A stretch of 45,589 bases of DNA from SIG435 sp045530725 (GCA_045530725.1 JAZSCT010000023.1:1-45589), one strand, 5' to 3'; shown: positions 1 through 7,292, numbered from the stretch's first letter. The notes: generated by a model not told the origin, from the sequence alone. Made by a program: numbers and translations.

Positions 1-158
1 TAGGGAGATGAATGACTACTCACAACAAATGGATTCAGGGACCCATGGTACTGTCTAGTCTATTCACAGCCATAGTCCAATTATATAACAAATCTTAGAA
101 TTATGAAATGTTTGTCTGGACTTTTACTATTATACATGGTATTGTATGTTGCTGAAAA
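1..158. other. left edge, no gene recognised
   Basis: No convincing reading frame or RNA gene is seen in this AT-rich stretch. It is probably the inside of the element that carries the recombinase that follows, but no attachment site or terminal repeat can be recognised without the sequence further left. Confidence 0.3.
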
Positions 159-187
159 GGGAGCCGAAAATAACCTTTTCGGTTCCC
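159..187 (+). promoter_or_regulatory. leader hairpin before the recombinase
   Basis: A 12-bp stem (gggagccgaaaa against ttttcggttccc, one G-T pair) closes a 5-nt loop just upstream of the ribosome binding site ggaggtg (201-207). No T tract follows, so it is more likely a leader structure than a terminator. Its function is unknown. Confidence 0.4.
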
Positions 188-214
188 TCACAAATAAAAC
201 GGAGGTGAAAAGAA

Positions 215-1657
215 ATGGCAGGATTTATACTGTGCAGAAAATCACGAGAAGAAGACGAAGAACACGAATCTCTACATATACAAAGAGACTTAGTAAGAGA
301 ATATGTACATAAGGTCGGAGATACCATTGTTGATGAAGTTTTAGAGAATAACATAAGCGGAACGCTTTTTGACCGTCCGGGCATCAAACGAATGTACGAA
401 CTGGCAGATGCTAAAATGATTGATACAGTTTATATAAAAGATTTATCAAGGCTGAGCCGTGACAGGTTCTATACACTTCTTATCGTAAAGGATATGAAAG
501 AGCGAAATGTAAGAATTGTATCCGTAACGGAAGGAATAGACTCCTTTAACAGAAGTGACGATTTAATCATAGGTTTCAAAGGCTTAATAAACGATAGTTA
601 TGTGCAAGATATAATTGTCAAAATTCTCGCCGCATTAAGGCATAAGCAAGAATTTGAAGGAATAGTTATTAATGTGCCGATGGGATACCTAAAGGACAGG
701 TACACCAAAAAAGTTGAGATATGTGAGGAAACGGCGGATATTATCAGAAGGATATATAAGCTGTTCTTGGATGGATATGGTACGGAAACAATAGCAAAAA
801 TATTGAATCAAGAAGGTGTTAAAACACCTGCCTACTATGAACTAAAGTTAAAAGAAAAAAGCCTTGGGGATAACAAACCAAAAGCAACCTTTGAATATCT
901 GTGGACATATTCCATAGTGCGAAGAATTCTCACAAACCCTTTCTATTGCGGTGACTTGGTCAATCATCAAAGGGAGCGAAGCCGAATAACCAAAAAGCAG
1001 ATAAAGGTGCCTAAAGAGGAACAGTTTATACATAAGGATGCAGTTCCTGCAATCATACCAAGAGAGATTTGGGACAAGGTGCAAGAGATTATACGAATAA
1101 ACTCAGAGGGCAAAGGGAAATCGCAAAGCAATCAGCCTTGTCACAGATATGCATACCTCTTAAAATGTGGGGACTGCGGAAGCACATTTACAGCAAAAAG
1201 GCGAAAAACCAAGGATAAGCCGGACAGAATTGAGTATGTGTGTAACGGCTATCACAGACACACTCATATGGTATGCTCCTCTCATAGAATTAACGAATCG
1301 GTGCTTGATGAACAGATTTATAAGCAACTTGCCGTAATGAGAGACGGACTATCCAAATGCTCAAGACAAATCGAAAGCGATATACGGTCATGGATGTCAC
1401 AGAAAAATAATGTAAGCAAGAAGATAAAAAGGCTTCATGACAGTATAAATGCTACCGAACTTGAGGTTGAGCAGATACTAATGGAGAAAATCAAGGACAG
1501 GGATAATGCCGAAAGATATGAAAGAATGATAGAAAAGCGAAACAGAGAAATCGAAGGATTCAAAAATGATATTGCAAAGATAGAAAACATCGATAAAACT
1601 ATCAAAGAGAGAAAAAGGCAATGCTTGAAAATGCAAATTTGCTTGATAAGATATTAA
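215..1657 (+). CDS. large serine recombinase, C-terminus frameshifted
   Basis: Site-specific DNA recombinase of the large serine family, which cuts and rejoins attachment sites of integrative elements. The N-terminal resolvase domain (about residues 3-150) has the likely catalytic Ser10 in CRKS and the downstream DLSRLSRDR motif. It is followed by a recombinase domain (about 155-290, starting VPMGYLKDRY), a zinc ribbon (about 310-355, CGDCG then paired Cys/His) and a long coiled coil. The ATG follows a strong ggaggtg site at 8-nt spacing. The last roughly 12 residues are out of frame: the natural C-terminus, a DUF4368-like tail, continues in the -1 frame to 1833. The change lies in the short A run at 1612-1616 and fits loss of one A. 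The product made is therefore about 60 residues short and perhaps inactive. No partner mobility genes are inside the window. Confidence 0.85.
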   Translation: MAGFILCRKSREEDEEHESLHIQRDLVREYVHKVGDTIVDEVLENNISGTLFDRPGIKRMYELADAKMIDTVYIKDLSRLSRDRFYTLLIVKDMKERNVRIVSVTEGIDSFNRSDDLIIGFKGLINDSYVQDIIVKILAALRHKQEFEGIVINVPMGYLKDRYTKKVEICEETADIIRRIYKLFLDGYGTETIAKILNQEGVKTPAYYELKLKEKSLGDNKPKATFEYLWTYSIVRRILTNPFYCGDLVNHQRERSRITKKQIKVPKEEQFIHKDAVPAIIPREIWDKVQEIIRINSEGKGKSQSNQPCHRYAYLLKCGDCGSTFTAKRRKTKDKPDRIEYVCNGYHRHTHMVCSSHRINESVLDEQIYKQLAVMRDGLSKCSRQIESDIRSWMSQKNNVSKKIKRLHDSINATELEVEQILMEKIKDRDNAERYERMIEKRNREIEGFKNDIAKIENIDKTIKERKRQCLKMQICLIRY

Positions 1658-1833
1658 GTGAAAAGGAGCTGAGCCACACAAATTTGTGTCTGCTGATAGA
1701 AAAAATAATAATTCATGAAGATGAATACGGACTTCGCCTTGAAATACGAATGAAAGCACCATTCCTCGAAAAAAGCTATACAGATGAAATCGGTATGATA
1801 TACGAGGACGATTACGAGGAAGTATCTGCCTGA
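1612..1833 (+). pseudogene. displaced C-terminal tail of the recombinase
   Basis: The -1 reading frame from the A run encodes the expected end of a large serine recombinase, including HTNLCLLIEKIIIHEDEYG, and ends at a TGA at 1831-1833. It has no ribosome binding site of its own. Joined to the 215 frame it would restore a protein of about 540 residues, a normal length for the family. Either a one-base deletion or a sequencing error separates the two parts. Confidence 0.7.
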
Positions 1834-1850
1834 CAAATAACAGGCACGAA

Positions 1851-1884
1851 AAAAACTTACAGTTAAAATTCTGTAAGCTTTTTG
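1851..1884 (-). terminator. bidirectional terminator between recombinase and tRNA-Leu
   Basis: The 7-bp stem cttacag/ctgtaag (1856-1862 and 1871-1877) is flanked by an A run on one side and a T run on the other. It can end both recombinase transcription on the plus strand and the tRNA transcript on the minus strand. Confidence 0.7.
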
Positions 1885-1888
1885 TCGC

Positions 1889-1972
1889 TGGTGCACCAGA
1901 AAGGACTTGAACCTTCACGTCGGGGACACTAGATCCTAAGTCTAGCGCGTCTGCCAATTCCGCCACTGGTGC
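1889..1972 (-). tRNA. tRNA-Leu (anticodon TAG)
   Basis: On the minus strand the acceptor GCACCAG pairs with CTGGTGC, followed by discriminator A and an encoded CCA at 1889-1891. The anticodon stem CTAGA/TCTAG encloses the loop CTTAGGA, giving anticodon TAG, which reads CUA codons. The long variable arm is typical of tRNA-Leu. The T loop GGTTCAAGTCC is intact. It appears functional and is followed by its own terminator. Confidence 0.95.
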
Positions 1973-1979
1973 ATATTCA

Positions 1980-2098
1980 GTTTTTCCTCTTAATTTTTAC
2001 ACGGTAGAGGTACACCGAGGAGGAGCGTATCGCTTAATCCTCATCTATGAAAACGGCAAAAACCGTAATCAACAATAAAATCACATACAGGACGGAAA
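1980..2098. other. spacer between tRNA-Leu and a tRNA-Leu half
   Basis: No intact gene is present. One plus-strand frame (about 1991-2077) reads TVEVHRGGAYRLILIYENGK and then a stop soon after, which resembles the C-terminal strands of recombinases; this is only suggestive. The block lies exactly between the two copies of a 31-bp tRNA-Leu repeat. Confidence 0.3.
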
Positions 2099-2136
2099 CT
2101 AAGTCTAGCGCGTCTGCCAATTCCGCCACGCCCGCA
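2099..2136 (-). pseudogene. truncated tRNA-Leu (5' half only)
   Basis: Read on the minus strand, it starts with acceptor GCGGGCG, continues through an intact D arm and anticodon stem, and stops at the anticodon TAG. The 31 nt at 2099-2129 are identical to 1936-1966 in the neighbouring intact tRNA-Leu, but the acceptor stem is different (GCGGGCG rather than GCACCAG). No 3' half that could pair with GCGGGCG is found nearby. It is therefore the remnant of a second tRNA-Leu broken in its anticodon loop. Confidence 0.8.
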
Positions 2137-2237
2137 AATATTTAGTCTTGGTTTCTCTCAAAATCACTTGATTAGGATACCACAAAAGCGAGGGTTTGTC
2201 AAGAGATATTTGCCAATATTTTGCTCAATTTACAAAT

Positions 2238-2269
2238 GAAAACTCCCCAAAATAAAAAGGGGAGTTTTC
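2238..2269 (-). terminator. terminator of the feo operon
   Basis: An 11-bp perfect stem, gaaaactcccc against ggggagttttc, with a 10-nt A-rich loop lies just beyond the last feo gene. On the minus strand the 3' arm ends in TTTTC. It is nearly symmetrical and could act in both directions. Confidence 0.7.
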
Positions 2270-2297
2270 TGATAAAATATATCTTTTTTCAGTTATC

Positions 2298-2462
2298 TTA
2301 TTTTTGACAACTGCAAGGAGAATTGTTGTTGTCTCCATTCTGACACGTCTTTCCGTAAGGGCATCCGATACATTTGTTACCATTCTTTTTGGATCTGATG
2401 ATATACCATAATGCACCGCCCAGAATGACAGCCAGTACAACTATTATAATGAAGTTTGTCAT
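2298..2462 (-). CDS. FeoB-associated Cys-rich membrane protein
   Basis: A 54-residue protein. Residues 3-22 form one hydrophobic helix (FIIIVVLAVILGGALWYII), followed by a basic stretch and a Cys-rich tail with CIGCPYGKTC and CSC near the end. This is the architecture of the small FeoB-associated Cys-rich proteins often encoded after feoB in Firmicutes; a role in ferrous iron uptake, perhaps metal handling at the inner membrane face, is assumed from that link. The ATG at 2462 lies 15 bp beyond the end of the extended feoB frame (2478), so it is in the same transcription unit as feoA and feoB and precedes the operon terminator. Confidence 0.8.
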   Translation of the reverse strand: MTNFIIIVVLAVILGGALWYIIRSKKNGNKCIGCPYGKTCQNGDNNNSPCSCQK

Positions 2463-2477
2463 ATCAATCACTCATTT

Positions 2478-2687
2478 TTAGTTTAGTTTATATTCTTTTT
2501 TCATATTTTTATTTGTATTATGTATAAGCATACATACAATAGCAATCAAAACTACAACTGCTATTCCGCCACATATTGCACCATTTACATTAAGCATAGA
2601 TGCATCTACTATAAGTGTACCGATTGTATAAACCAGATATCCTACAGTAAATCCAACTCCAAGCTGAAGTCCGATTCCGCCCCAGAG
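2478..2687 (-). pseudogene. C-terminal FeoB segment beyond the amber codon
   Basis: After the TAG at 2688-2690 the same frame stays open for 69 codons to a TAA at 2478-2480. It begins LWGGIGLQLGVGFTVGYLVY and has a second hydrophobic helix, as expected for the last membrane helices of FeoB. It has no start signal of its own. The amber codon sits where FeoB proteins usually have Trp before LWG, so one G-to-A change from TGG explains it. Confidence 0.75.
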
Positions 2688-4475
2688 CTATTTTGCACTT
2701 TTCTTTTCTGCATTCATAGCACCGATTGCTGCGAAACAAGGCGGTGTGTAGAGATTAAACATAAGGTATGCAAGTGCGGCAACTTTTGTGATTGCGAATG
2801 CAGTCGCAACTTCTGTTCCTGCACCTTCCATAAGTGCAAGTTCTTCAGTATCAATAAGGTTTTCAAGCCCTACAAAACATACTGCAAGTGTACCTACCAC
2901 ATTTTCCTTAGCGATAAATCCTGTGATTGCTGCTGCAGCCAACTGCCAACTCAACACACCTACTACAGGGATAAGAAGGTATGCAAAAGGACTTGCGATT
3001 GATGCGAGAATTGAAGTATCTGCAGTTTCTGCAACACTTAGTGTCCAGTCGAATGTCTGCATTATCTGAACAGCGGTATTACAAAGAAGGATAATTGTTG
3101 CAGCCTTTACTATGTAAGACCATCCACGGGAACACATAGACTTGAATGCACCGAGAAGGGAAGGAATCTTGTATTCGGGAAGTTCTATAATGAAGAATGA
3201 CTTTCTTGCTTTATGTCCTGTGATTTTGTTGATGAGAAGGGCACAGAGGAAAATAAGGACAATACCTGAAAGGTACATTGTAGTGCTCACCCATCCCGCA
3301 TCATCAAAGAATGCACCTGCAAAAAGTGCAATAACAGGGATCTTCGCTCCGCAAGGCATAAAAGGGGAGAGCATAGCAGTTGCGCGTCTTTCTCTTTCGT
3401 TACGGATTGTTCTGCTTGCCATAATTCCGGGTACTGCACATCCGATTGTGATAACAAAAGGAATAACGGATTTTCCTGAAAGACCAACTCTTTTGAATAT
3501 AGGGTCAAGTACAACGGCAACTCGTGACATATAACCGCAATCTTCAAGAAGTGCGATAAGGAAATACATCACCATTACAAGTGGAAGAAATCCTACAACT
3601 GCAATTACGCCACCGATAACACCATCAACAAGGAGAGCAGACAATAATGGGTTTGCACTTTCCAGAAGTCCGCCAACCCATTCCTGGAATGTCTCAAGCC
3701 ATGCAACAAGCCAGTCTGCAATTGGTGTTCCCACCCATACCTGTGATATCTGGAATACAAGATACATTACAACGGCGAAAATCGGGATACCAAGCCATTT
3801 GTTTGTGATAACTGCATCTATTTTGTCTCCGAAGTTTTTGTCCTTTGTGAAGACTTTTCTACTTTCTACATCCTTGACAATTTTGTTTACAAAATCAAAT
3901 CTTTTTCTGTCTGCTGTTTCAACAGATGATTTGTCTGTAAGATTGATTTCTCCCTGATTATAAACGGATATTTGTTTTTTGCCTGCAGATTCAACTGCTT
4001 TTCTAACTACGTTTTCAAGTCCTTCGTTTGATATAGAGACTGTTTCTATAACAGGGCACATAAGTTTTTCAGACAGTTTATTCACATCAATTTTTGTGCC
4101 TTTTTTGTTATTAATATCACTTTTGTTAAGTGCTACAACAACAGGAATGCCAAGTTCCAGAAGTTGTGTAGTAAAGAATAAACTACGGCTTAAGTTTGCC
4201 GCATCTACGATATTGATGATTACATCGGGGTTTTCTTTTTTTACATAAGAACTTGTGATACTTTCTTCAGATGTAAAAGGTGACATAGAATAAGCACCCG
4301 GAAGGTCAACAGCGATTAATTCTCTATTTTCCTTATAGTATGATTTTTTGATAGGGTGTTCCTTTCTTTCTACTGTTACACCTGCCCAGTTGCCGACTTT
4401 TTCGTTTCTGCCGGTGAGGGCGTTGTACATGGTTGTCTTGCCTGAGTTCGGGTTGCCTGCTAAAGCAATTCTCAT
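2688..4475 (-). CDS. feoB: FeoB ferrous iron transporter, truncated by TAG
   Basis: Inner-membrane ferrous iron transporter with a cytoplasmic G domain. Visible motifs are G1 GNPNSGKT (7-14), G3 DLPG (57-60) and G4 NKSD (117-120), then the membrane part from about residue 225 with the gate-type motifs MPCGAKIPV and GCAVPGIMASRT. The start has a clear ggagga site. The frame stops at codon 596 although the homologous sequence continues for 69 more codons, so the protein lacks its final membrane helices and C-terminal tail. TAG is used as a genuine stop elsewhere in the window (for example at the end of pth), which argues against a recoded genome. It could be a real loss of function, a rare suppressed stop or a base error. 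It is co-directional with feoA and under likely DtxR-type iron control. Confidence 0.9.
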   Translation of the reverse strand: MRIALAGNPNSGKTTMYNALTGRNEKVGNWAGVTVERKEHPIKKSYYKENRELIAVDLPGAYSMSPFTSEESITSSYVKKENPDVIINIVDAANLSRSLFFTTQLLELGIPVVVALNKSDINNKKGTKIDVNKLSEKLMCPVIETVSISNEGLENVVRKAVESAGKKQISVYNQGEINLTDKSSVETADRKRFDFVNKIVKDVESRKVFTKDKNFGDKIDAVITNKWLGIPIFAVVMYLVFQISQVWVGTPIADWLVAWLETFQEWVGGLLESANPLLSALLVDGVIGGVIAVVGFLPLVMVMYFLIALLEDCGYMSRVAVVLDPIFKRVGLSGKSVIPFVITIGCAVPGIMASRTIRNERERRATAMLSPFMPCGAKIPVIALFAGAFFDDAGWVSTTMYLSGIVLIFLCALLINKITGHKARKSFFIIELPEYKIPSLLGAFKSMCSRGWSYIVKAATIILLCNTAVQIMQTFDWTLSVAETADTSILASIASPFAYLLIPVVGVLSWQLAAAAITGFIAKENVVGTLAVCFVGLENLIDTEELALMEGAGTEVATAFAITKVAALAYLMFNLYTPPCFAAIGAMNAEKKSAK

Positions 4476-4517
4476 TTAAGTTCCTCCTCTACGATAATAT
4501 AAATTTAAAACCGTGCG

Positions 4518-4533
4518 GTTAGATAAGGCTAAC
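4518..4533 (-). promoter_or_regulatory. possible second DtxR-type box between feoA and feoB
   Basis: gttag and ctaac form a short inverted repeat (ggttagataaggctaac) that resembles half of the repeats upstream of feoA. It is weaker and lies within the operon, so regulation from here is only possible, not shown. Confidence 0.3.
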
Positions 4534-4550
4534 TATACTTCATAATATAT

Positions 4551-4575
4551 GCGACCATCACATTGTGACCGTCGC
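4551..4575 (-). promoter_or_regulatory. intercistronic hairpin after feoA
   Basis: gcgac pairs with gtcgc and tcaca with tgtga around a very small loop, just past the feoA stop codon. No T run follows. It may stabilise or partly terminate the mRNA between feoA and feoB. Confidence 0.35.
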
Positions 4576-4581
4576 CCTTTG

Positions 4582-4794
4582 TCAGATGATAATTGCTTCT
4601 GCAAGTGCTCTGTCTATGCTGTATCTTCCGTCTTTGATAGATACGACAAAGTTATTCTTCTTATGGGAGACAACAGTTATCATTTCACCGCTATAGCAAC
4701 CTAAAGAAAATAAAAAAGAATTCAGTTCTTCATCATCTGTGAGTATATCTTTGATTATGTATTCTTTTCCTTCTATGGCTTCTGTCAGATTCAT
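4582..4794 (-). CDS. feoA: FeoA, cytoplasmic partner of FeoB
   Basis: Small SH3-like protein that associates with FeoB and is needed for full ferrous iron uptake. The 70-residue length is normal. The order of segments is typical: an N-terminal LTEAIEGKEYIIKDIL, a central LGCYSGEMITVVS (usually L-G-hydrophobic-x-G) and a C-terminal beta segment IDRALAEAIII. The ATG follows gaaagga on the minus strand. It is the first gene of the feoA-feoB operon, separated from feoB by 106 bp holding a hairpin and a possible second operator. Its promoter overlaps two inverted repeats likely bound by the divergently encoded DtxR-family regulator. Confidence 0.85.
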   Translation of the reverse strand: MNLTEAIEGKEYIIKDILTDDEELNSFLFSLGCYSGEMITVVSHKKNNFVVSIKDGRYSIDRALAEAIII

Positions 4795-4825
4795 AACTAT
4801 GTTCCTTTCATAACATCTGATTAGT

Positions 4826-4865
4826 CTAAACTAACTATCTCTTAGTTAGTTTAGCATAACTAACT
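4826..4865 (-). promoter_or_regulatory. overlapping DtxR-type operators at the feoA promoter
   Basis: Two perfect inverted repeats overlap. The first is ctaaactaacta/tagttagtttag with a 5-nt spacer (4826-4854); the second is agttagtt/aactaact with a 6-nt spacer (4844-4865). Both resemble the TTAGGTTAG-type boxes of the DtxR/IdeR/MntR family. They cover the minus-strand -10 TAAACT (4848-4853), which is 17 nt from a -35 TTGACA (4871-4876). Repression of feoA by a metal-loaded DtxR protein is the natural inference. Confidence 0.75.
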
Positions 4866-4941
4866 CGGAATGTCAACACTTTTTTAAAAAAATTTTTGGT
4901 ATAATATGTAAAATTTTTGGTAGAACAGAGCCAAATGTTTT

Positions 4942-4970
4942 TTGACAAAATGAATATTATGTGATATAAT
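4942..4970 (+). promoter_or_regulatory. sigma-A promoter of the dtxR-family gene
   Basis: TTGACA (4942-4947), 17-nt spacer and TATAAT (4965-4970), 34 bp before the start codon. It does not overlap the operators at 4826-4865, so the regulator gene may not be strongly autorepressed. Confidence 0.75.
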
Positions 4971-5004
4971 CATCCTATGATTTTTTTGAAAGGAATATTC
5001 GGGT

Positions 5005-5376
5005 ATGATTATTAAAGAATCTGCTGAAAATTATCTGGAAACAATATATGTTCTCAAGAATAAAAACGGCAATGTAAGAAGCATAGATGTTGCCACAGAA
5101 CTTGGGTTTTCTAAGCCGAGTGTTTCTGTAGCGATGAAGAAATTCCGTGAAGAAGGATACATCACCATTGATGAATCAGGACACATATCTCTTACAAAAT
5201 CAGGTCTTGAGATTGCCGAAAGAATATATGAGAGACATGAAATACTTGCAAAAGCCCTTATTGCAATGGGTGTGTCCGAAGATGTGGCATATGAAGACAG
5301 TTGCAAGATAGAGCACGATATAAGTGATGAAACATTTGAAAAACTGAAACAGCACGTTATTAAATATACGAAATAA
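5005..5376 (+). CDS. DtxR/MntR-family metal-dependent repressor
   Basis: Metal-sensing transcription factor. Residues 5-65 form the winged helix (ESAENYLETIYVL, then GNVRSIDVATELGFSKPSV as the recognition part). Residues 70-123 form the dimerisation and metal-binding domain, with the ERHEIL, EDSCKIEHDIS pattern that supplies metal ligands in the family. At 123 residues it lacks the SH3-like third domain of long DtxR/IdeR proteins and is close to MntR size. Being divergent from feoA with boxes between, it probably represses iron uptake when Fe(II) is plentiful; manganese sensing cannot be excluded from sequence alone. It is followed directly by a bidirectional terminator. Confidence 0.85.
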   Translation: MIIKESAENYLETIYVLKNKNGNVRSIDVATELGFSKPSVSVAMKKFREEGYITIDESGHISLTKSGLEIAERIYERHEILAKALIAMGVSEDVAYEDSCKIEHDISDETFEKLKQHVIKYTK

Positions 5377-5378
5377 AA

Positions 5379-5414
5379 AAATCTGCGAAAGAAATCCTTT
5401 CGCAGATTTTTTGT
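5379..5414. terminator. bidirectional terminator
   Basis: A 13-bp perfect stem, aaatctgcgaaag/ctttcgcagattt, with a 5-nt loop, has A and T runs on both sides. It serves both convergent genes, the DtxR regulator and the alarmone synthetase. Confidence 0.85.
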
Positions 5415-5423
5415 TTTAAAATG

Positions 5424-6122
5424 CTATATATTCTGGGACTGAACTTGTTTTCTGAGCATATCCATCTTTTTGTCCAGTTCCGAACTTAAATGTGCACAAT
5501 GGAGAAGTTCCTTTGCCATATCTTCTGTAAAGTCAGTATCTTTTTTATATCTTAACTGATGTTCAAGACTTGCCCAGGAGTCCATAGCAATGGTGCGCAG
5601 TTGAATTTCCACTTTCATAGAGCGTTTTTCCTTTGCAAGAAATATAGGTACACTTACGATAAGATGCAGGCTTCTGTATCCGTTGGGTTTCGGATTTTTT
5701 ATGTAGTCTTTTTCTTCTATGAGAGTGATATCATCCTGACTGGTCAGAGCATTTGCCAGGGTATATACATCTTCAGGGAATGAGCAGATGACTCTTACAC
5801 CTGCTACATCATTTATATGGTTTTCTATGTTTTCTATTGTGACTGCAAGGTTTTTTCTGTCCAGTTTTTCTTTGAGACTCATTGGATTTTTGATTCTTGT
5901 TTTGATTCCGTTTATGGGATTGCGGTCCAACTGAAGTGAAAATTCCTCGTTCAATACATTAAACTTTGTCTCTATTTCCATCATTGCACATCGGTAGTAT
6001 GCCATAATTTTTGTGTAGTTATCAAACCACTCTTTGGTTTTGCCCAGGACTTCGTCATTGAAAATATTCTTGATTAGTTTTTTTGACGAAGTGCTGTTTT
6101 TGAATGAGTCGGATATATTCAT
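5424..6122 (-). CDS. relQ: small alarmone synthetase, RelQ/YjbM type
   Basis: Makes (p)ppGpp from ATP and GTP or GDP in the cytoplasm. The 232 residues cover only a synthetase domain, without the HD hydrolase, TGS or ACT domains of long RelA/SpoT proteins. Seen motifs are LKEKLDRK (ATP site), NDVAGVRVIC, the YIKNPKPNGYRSLHLIV G-loop region, EIQLRT and WASLEHQLRYKK, followed by a helical C-terminus. This matches the RelQ class of Firmicutes, though it is about 20 residues longer than the B. subtilis protein. The ATG follows aaggagaaaa. It is a single-gene unit, convergent with the DtxR-family gene. Confidence 0.85.
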   Translation of the reverse strand: MNISDSFKNSTSSKKLIKNIFNDEVLGKTKEWFDNYTKIMAYYRCAMMEIETKFNVLNEEFSLQLDRNPINGIKTRIKNPMSLKEKLDRKNLAVTIENIENHINDVAGVRVICSFPEDVYTLANALTSQDDITLIEEKDYIKNPKPNGYRSLHLIVSVPIFLAKEKRSMKVEIQLRTIAMDSWASLEHQLRYKKDTDFTEDMAKELLHCAHLSSELDKKMDMLRKQVQSQNI

Positions 6123-6215
6123 TTCTTTTCTCCTTATCTTTAGTATTTATATTGATATTATAAAGGATAAATGTTATGTTGGTTTGAACAAAATGTAAAA
6201 AAATTGTGAAATCAG

Positions 6216-6245
6216 AAAAAAGGCGGTGTAAAAATTTACACCGCC
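6216..6245 (-). terminator. terminator of the aldolase gene
   Basis: On the minus strand a 9-bp stem ggcggtgta/tacaccgcc is followed by TTTTTT. It lies 15 bp past the stop codon of the aldolase gene. Confidence 0.85.
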
Positions 6246-6259
6246 AAAGAATGATCTGA

Positions 6260-7195
6260 TTAAGCTTTGTTATCGCAACCCAATACTTTTGTAATCTTGT
6301 GAGCAACCATATCTTTAACAGCGGCTCTTGCAGGTTTTAAGTATTGTCTTGGGTCGAAGTGTGAAGGATTGTCGTTGAAGTACTTTCTGATTGTACCTGT
6401 AAGTGCAAGTCTGATATCAGAGTCGATATTGATCTTACATACAGCACTCTTAGCAGCTTCTCTGAGCATATCTTCAGGGATACCGATAGCATCAGGCATG
6501 TCACCACCGTTAGCATTGATCATTTCAACATATTCAGGGATAACACTTGATGCACCGTGAAGAACGATTGGGAATCCAGGGAGTTTCTTTGATACTTCTT
6601 CAAGAATATCAAATCTCAACTGTGGTTTCTGACCCGGTTTGAATTTGTATGCACCATGGCTTGTTCCGATAGCGATAGCAAGTGAGTCAACACCTGTTCT
6701 TGTAACGAAGTCGATAACTTCTTCAGGTCTTGTGTAAGATGCATCTTCAGCAGATACATTAACAGCATCTTCAACACCTGCAAGACGTCCCAGTTCACCT
6801 TCTACAACAACACCGTGAGCGTGAGCATATTCTACAACTTTCTTTGTAAGAGCAACGTTTTCTTCATATGGAAGGTGAGAACCGTCGATCATAACTGATG
6901 TGAAACCACCGTCGATACATGACTTACAAAGTTCGAAAGAATCACCGTGATCAAGGTGAAGAGCGATTGGAAGGTCTGTTTCGATAATAGCAGCTTCTAC
7001 AAGTTTTACAAGGTAAGTATGGTTAGCATACTTTCTTGCGCCTGCACTAACCTGGAGAATCAATGGAGCATTAAGTTCTTTTGCAGCTTCTGTAATACCC
7101 TGAATGATTTCCATATTGTTTACGTTGAATGCTCCGATAGCATACCCGCCTTCGTATGCTTTCTGGAACATTTCTTTTGTTGTTACCAATGGCAT
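6260..7195 (-). CDS. fba: class II fructose-1,6-bisphosphate aldolase
   Basis: Zinc-dependent aldolase of glycolysis that reversibly splits fructose 1,6-bisphosphate into dihydroxyacetone phosphate and glyceraldehyde 3-phosphate. Zinc ligands are visible in ALHLDHGDSFE, GELGRLAG, the GTSHGAYKF loop and VLHGASSV; the phosphate loop follows as INIDSD. The start is placed at the ATG of MPLVTTKEM because aaggag lies 7 nt upstream; the in-frame TTG 24 nt earlier overlaps that site and has no signal. The resulting 311 residues is a usual length. It has its own promoter and terminator, so it is a single-gene unit, as is common in Clostridia. Confidence 0.93.
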   Translation of the reverse strand: MPLVTTKEMFQKAYEGGYAIGAFNVNNMEIIQGITEAAKELNAPLILQVSAGARKYANHTYLVKLVEAAIIETDLPIALHLDHGDSFELCKSCIDGGFTSVMIDGSHLPYEENVALTKKVVEYAHAHGVVVEGELGRLAGVEDAVNVSAEDASYTRPEEVIDFVTRTGVDSLAIAIGTSHGAYKFKPGQKPQLRFDILEEVSKKLPGFPIVLHGASSVIPEYVEMINANGGDMPDAIGIPEDMLREAAKSAVCKINIDSDIRLALTGTIRKYFNDNPSHFDPRQYLKPARAAVKDMVAHKITKVLGCDNKA

Positions 7196-7228
7196 TTTAT
7201 CCAACTCCTTAATTTTCAAATTATGGTA

Positions 7229-7257
7229 ATGATAACATATTTTTCACATAAAATCAA
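7229..7257 (-). promoter_or_regulatory. sigma-A promoter of fba
   Basis: On the minus strand, TTGATT (7252-7257), a 17-nt spacer and TATCAT (7229-7234) lie about 34 bp upstream of the chosen ATG. Confidence 0.6.
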
Positions 7258-7292
7258 TACCTTTTTCATAGGATTGCCATTTTTTTAACAGG

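Noticed and set aside
1607..1621. Programmed -1 frameshift in the recombinase
   Set aside because: The frame-0 codons AAA AGG with preceding A do not form a standard X-XXY-YYZ slippery site, and no stimulatory hairpin is obvious just downstream. A one-base deletion is simpler.
1973..2136. An intron-split tRNA-Leu formed by 2099-2136 plus the next tRNA
   Set aside because: The acceptor stems do not match (GCGGGCG against CTGGTGC), and the next tRNA already has its own complete 5' half.
2688..2690. Pyrrolysine or genome-wide TAG recoding in feoB
   Set aside because: TAG ends pth and a lipoprotein gene normally in the same window, and FeoB has Trp rather than a special residue at this point.
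2520..3002. A 160-codon Cys- and Tyr-rich plus-strand reading frame
   Set aside because: It lies wholly antisense to feoB, has no ribosome site and its composition is that expected from the complement of a membrane-protein gene.
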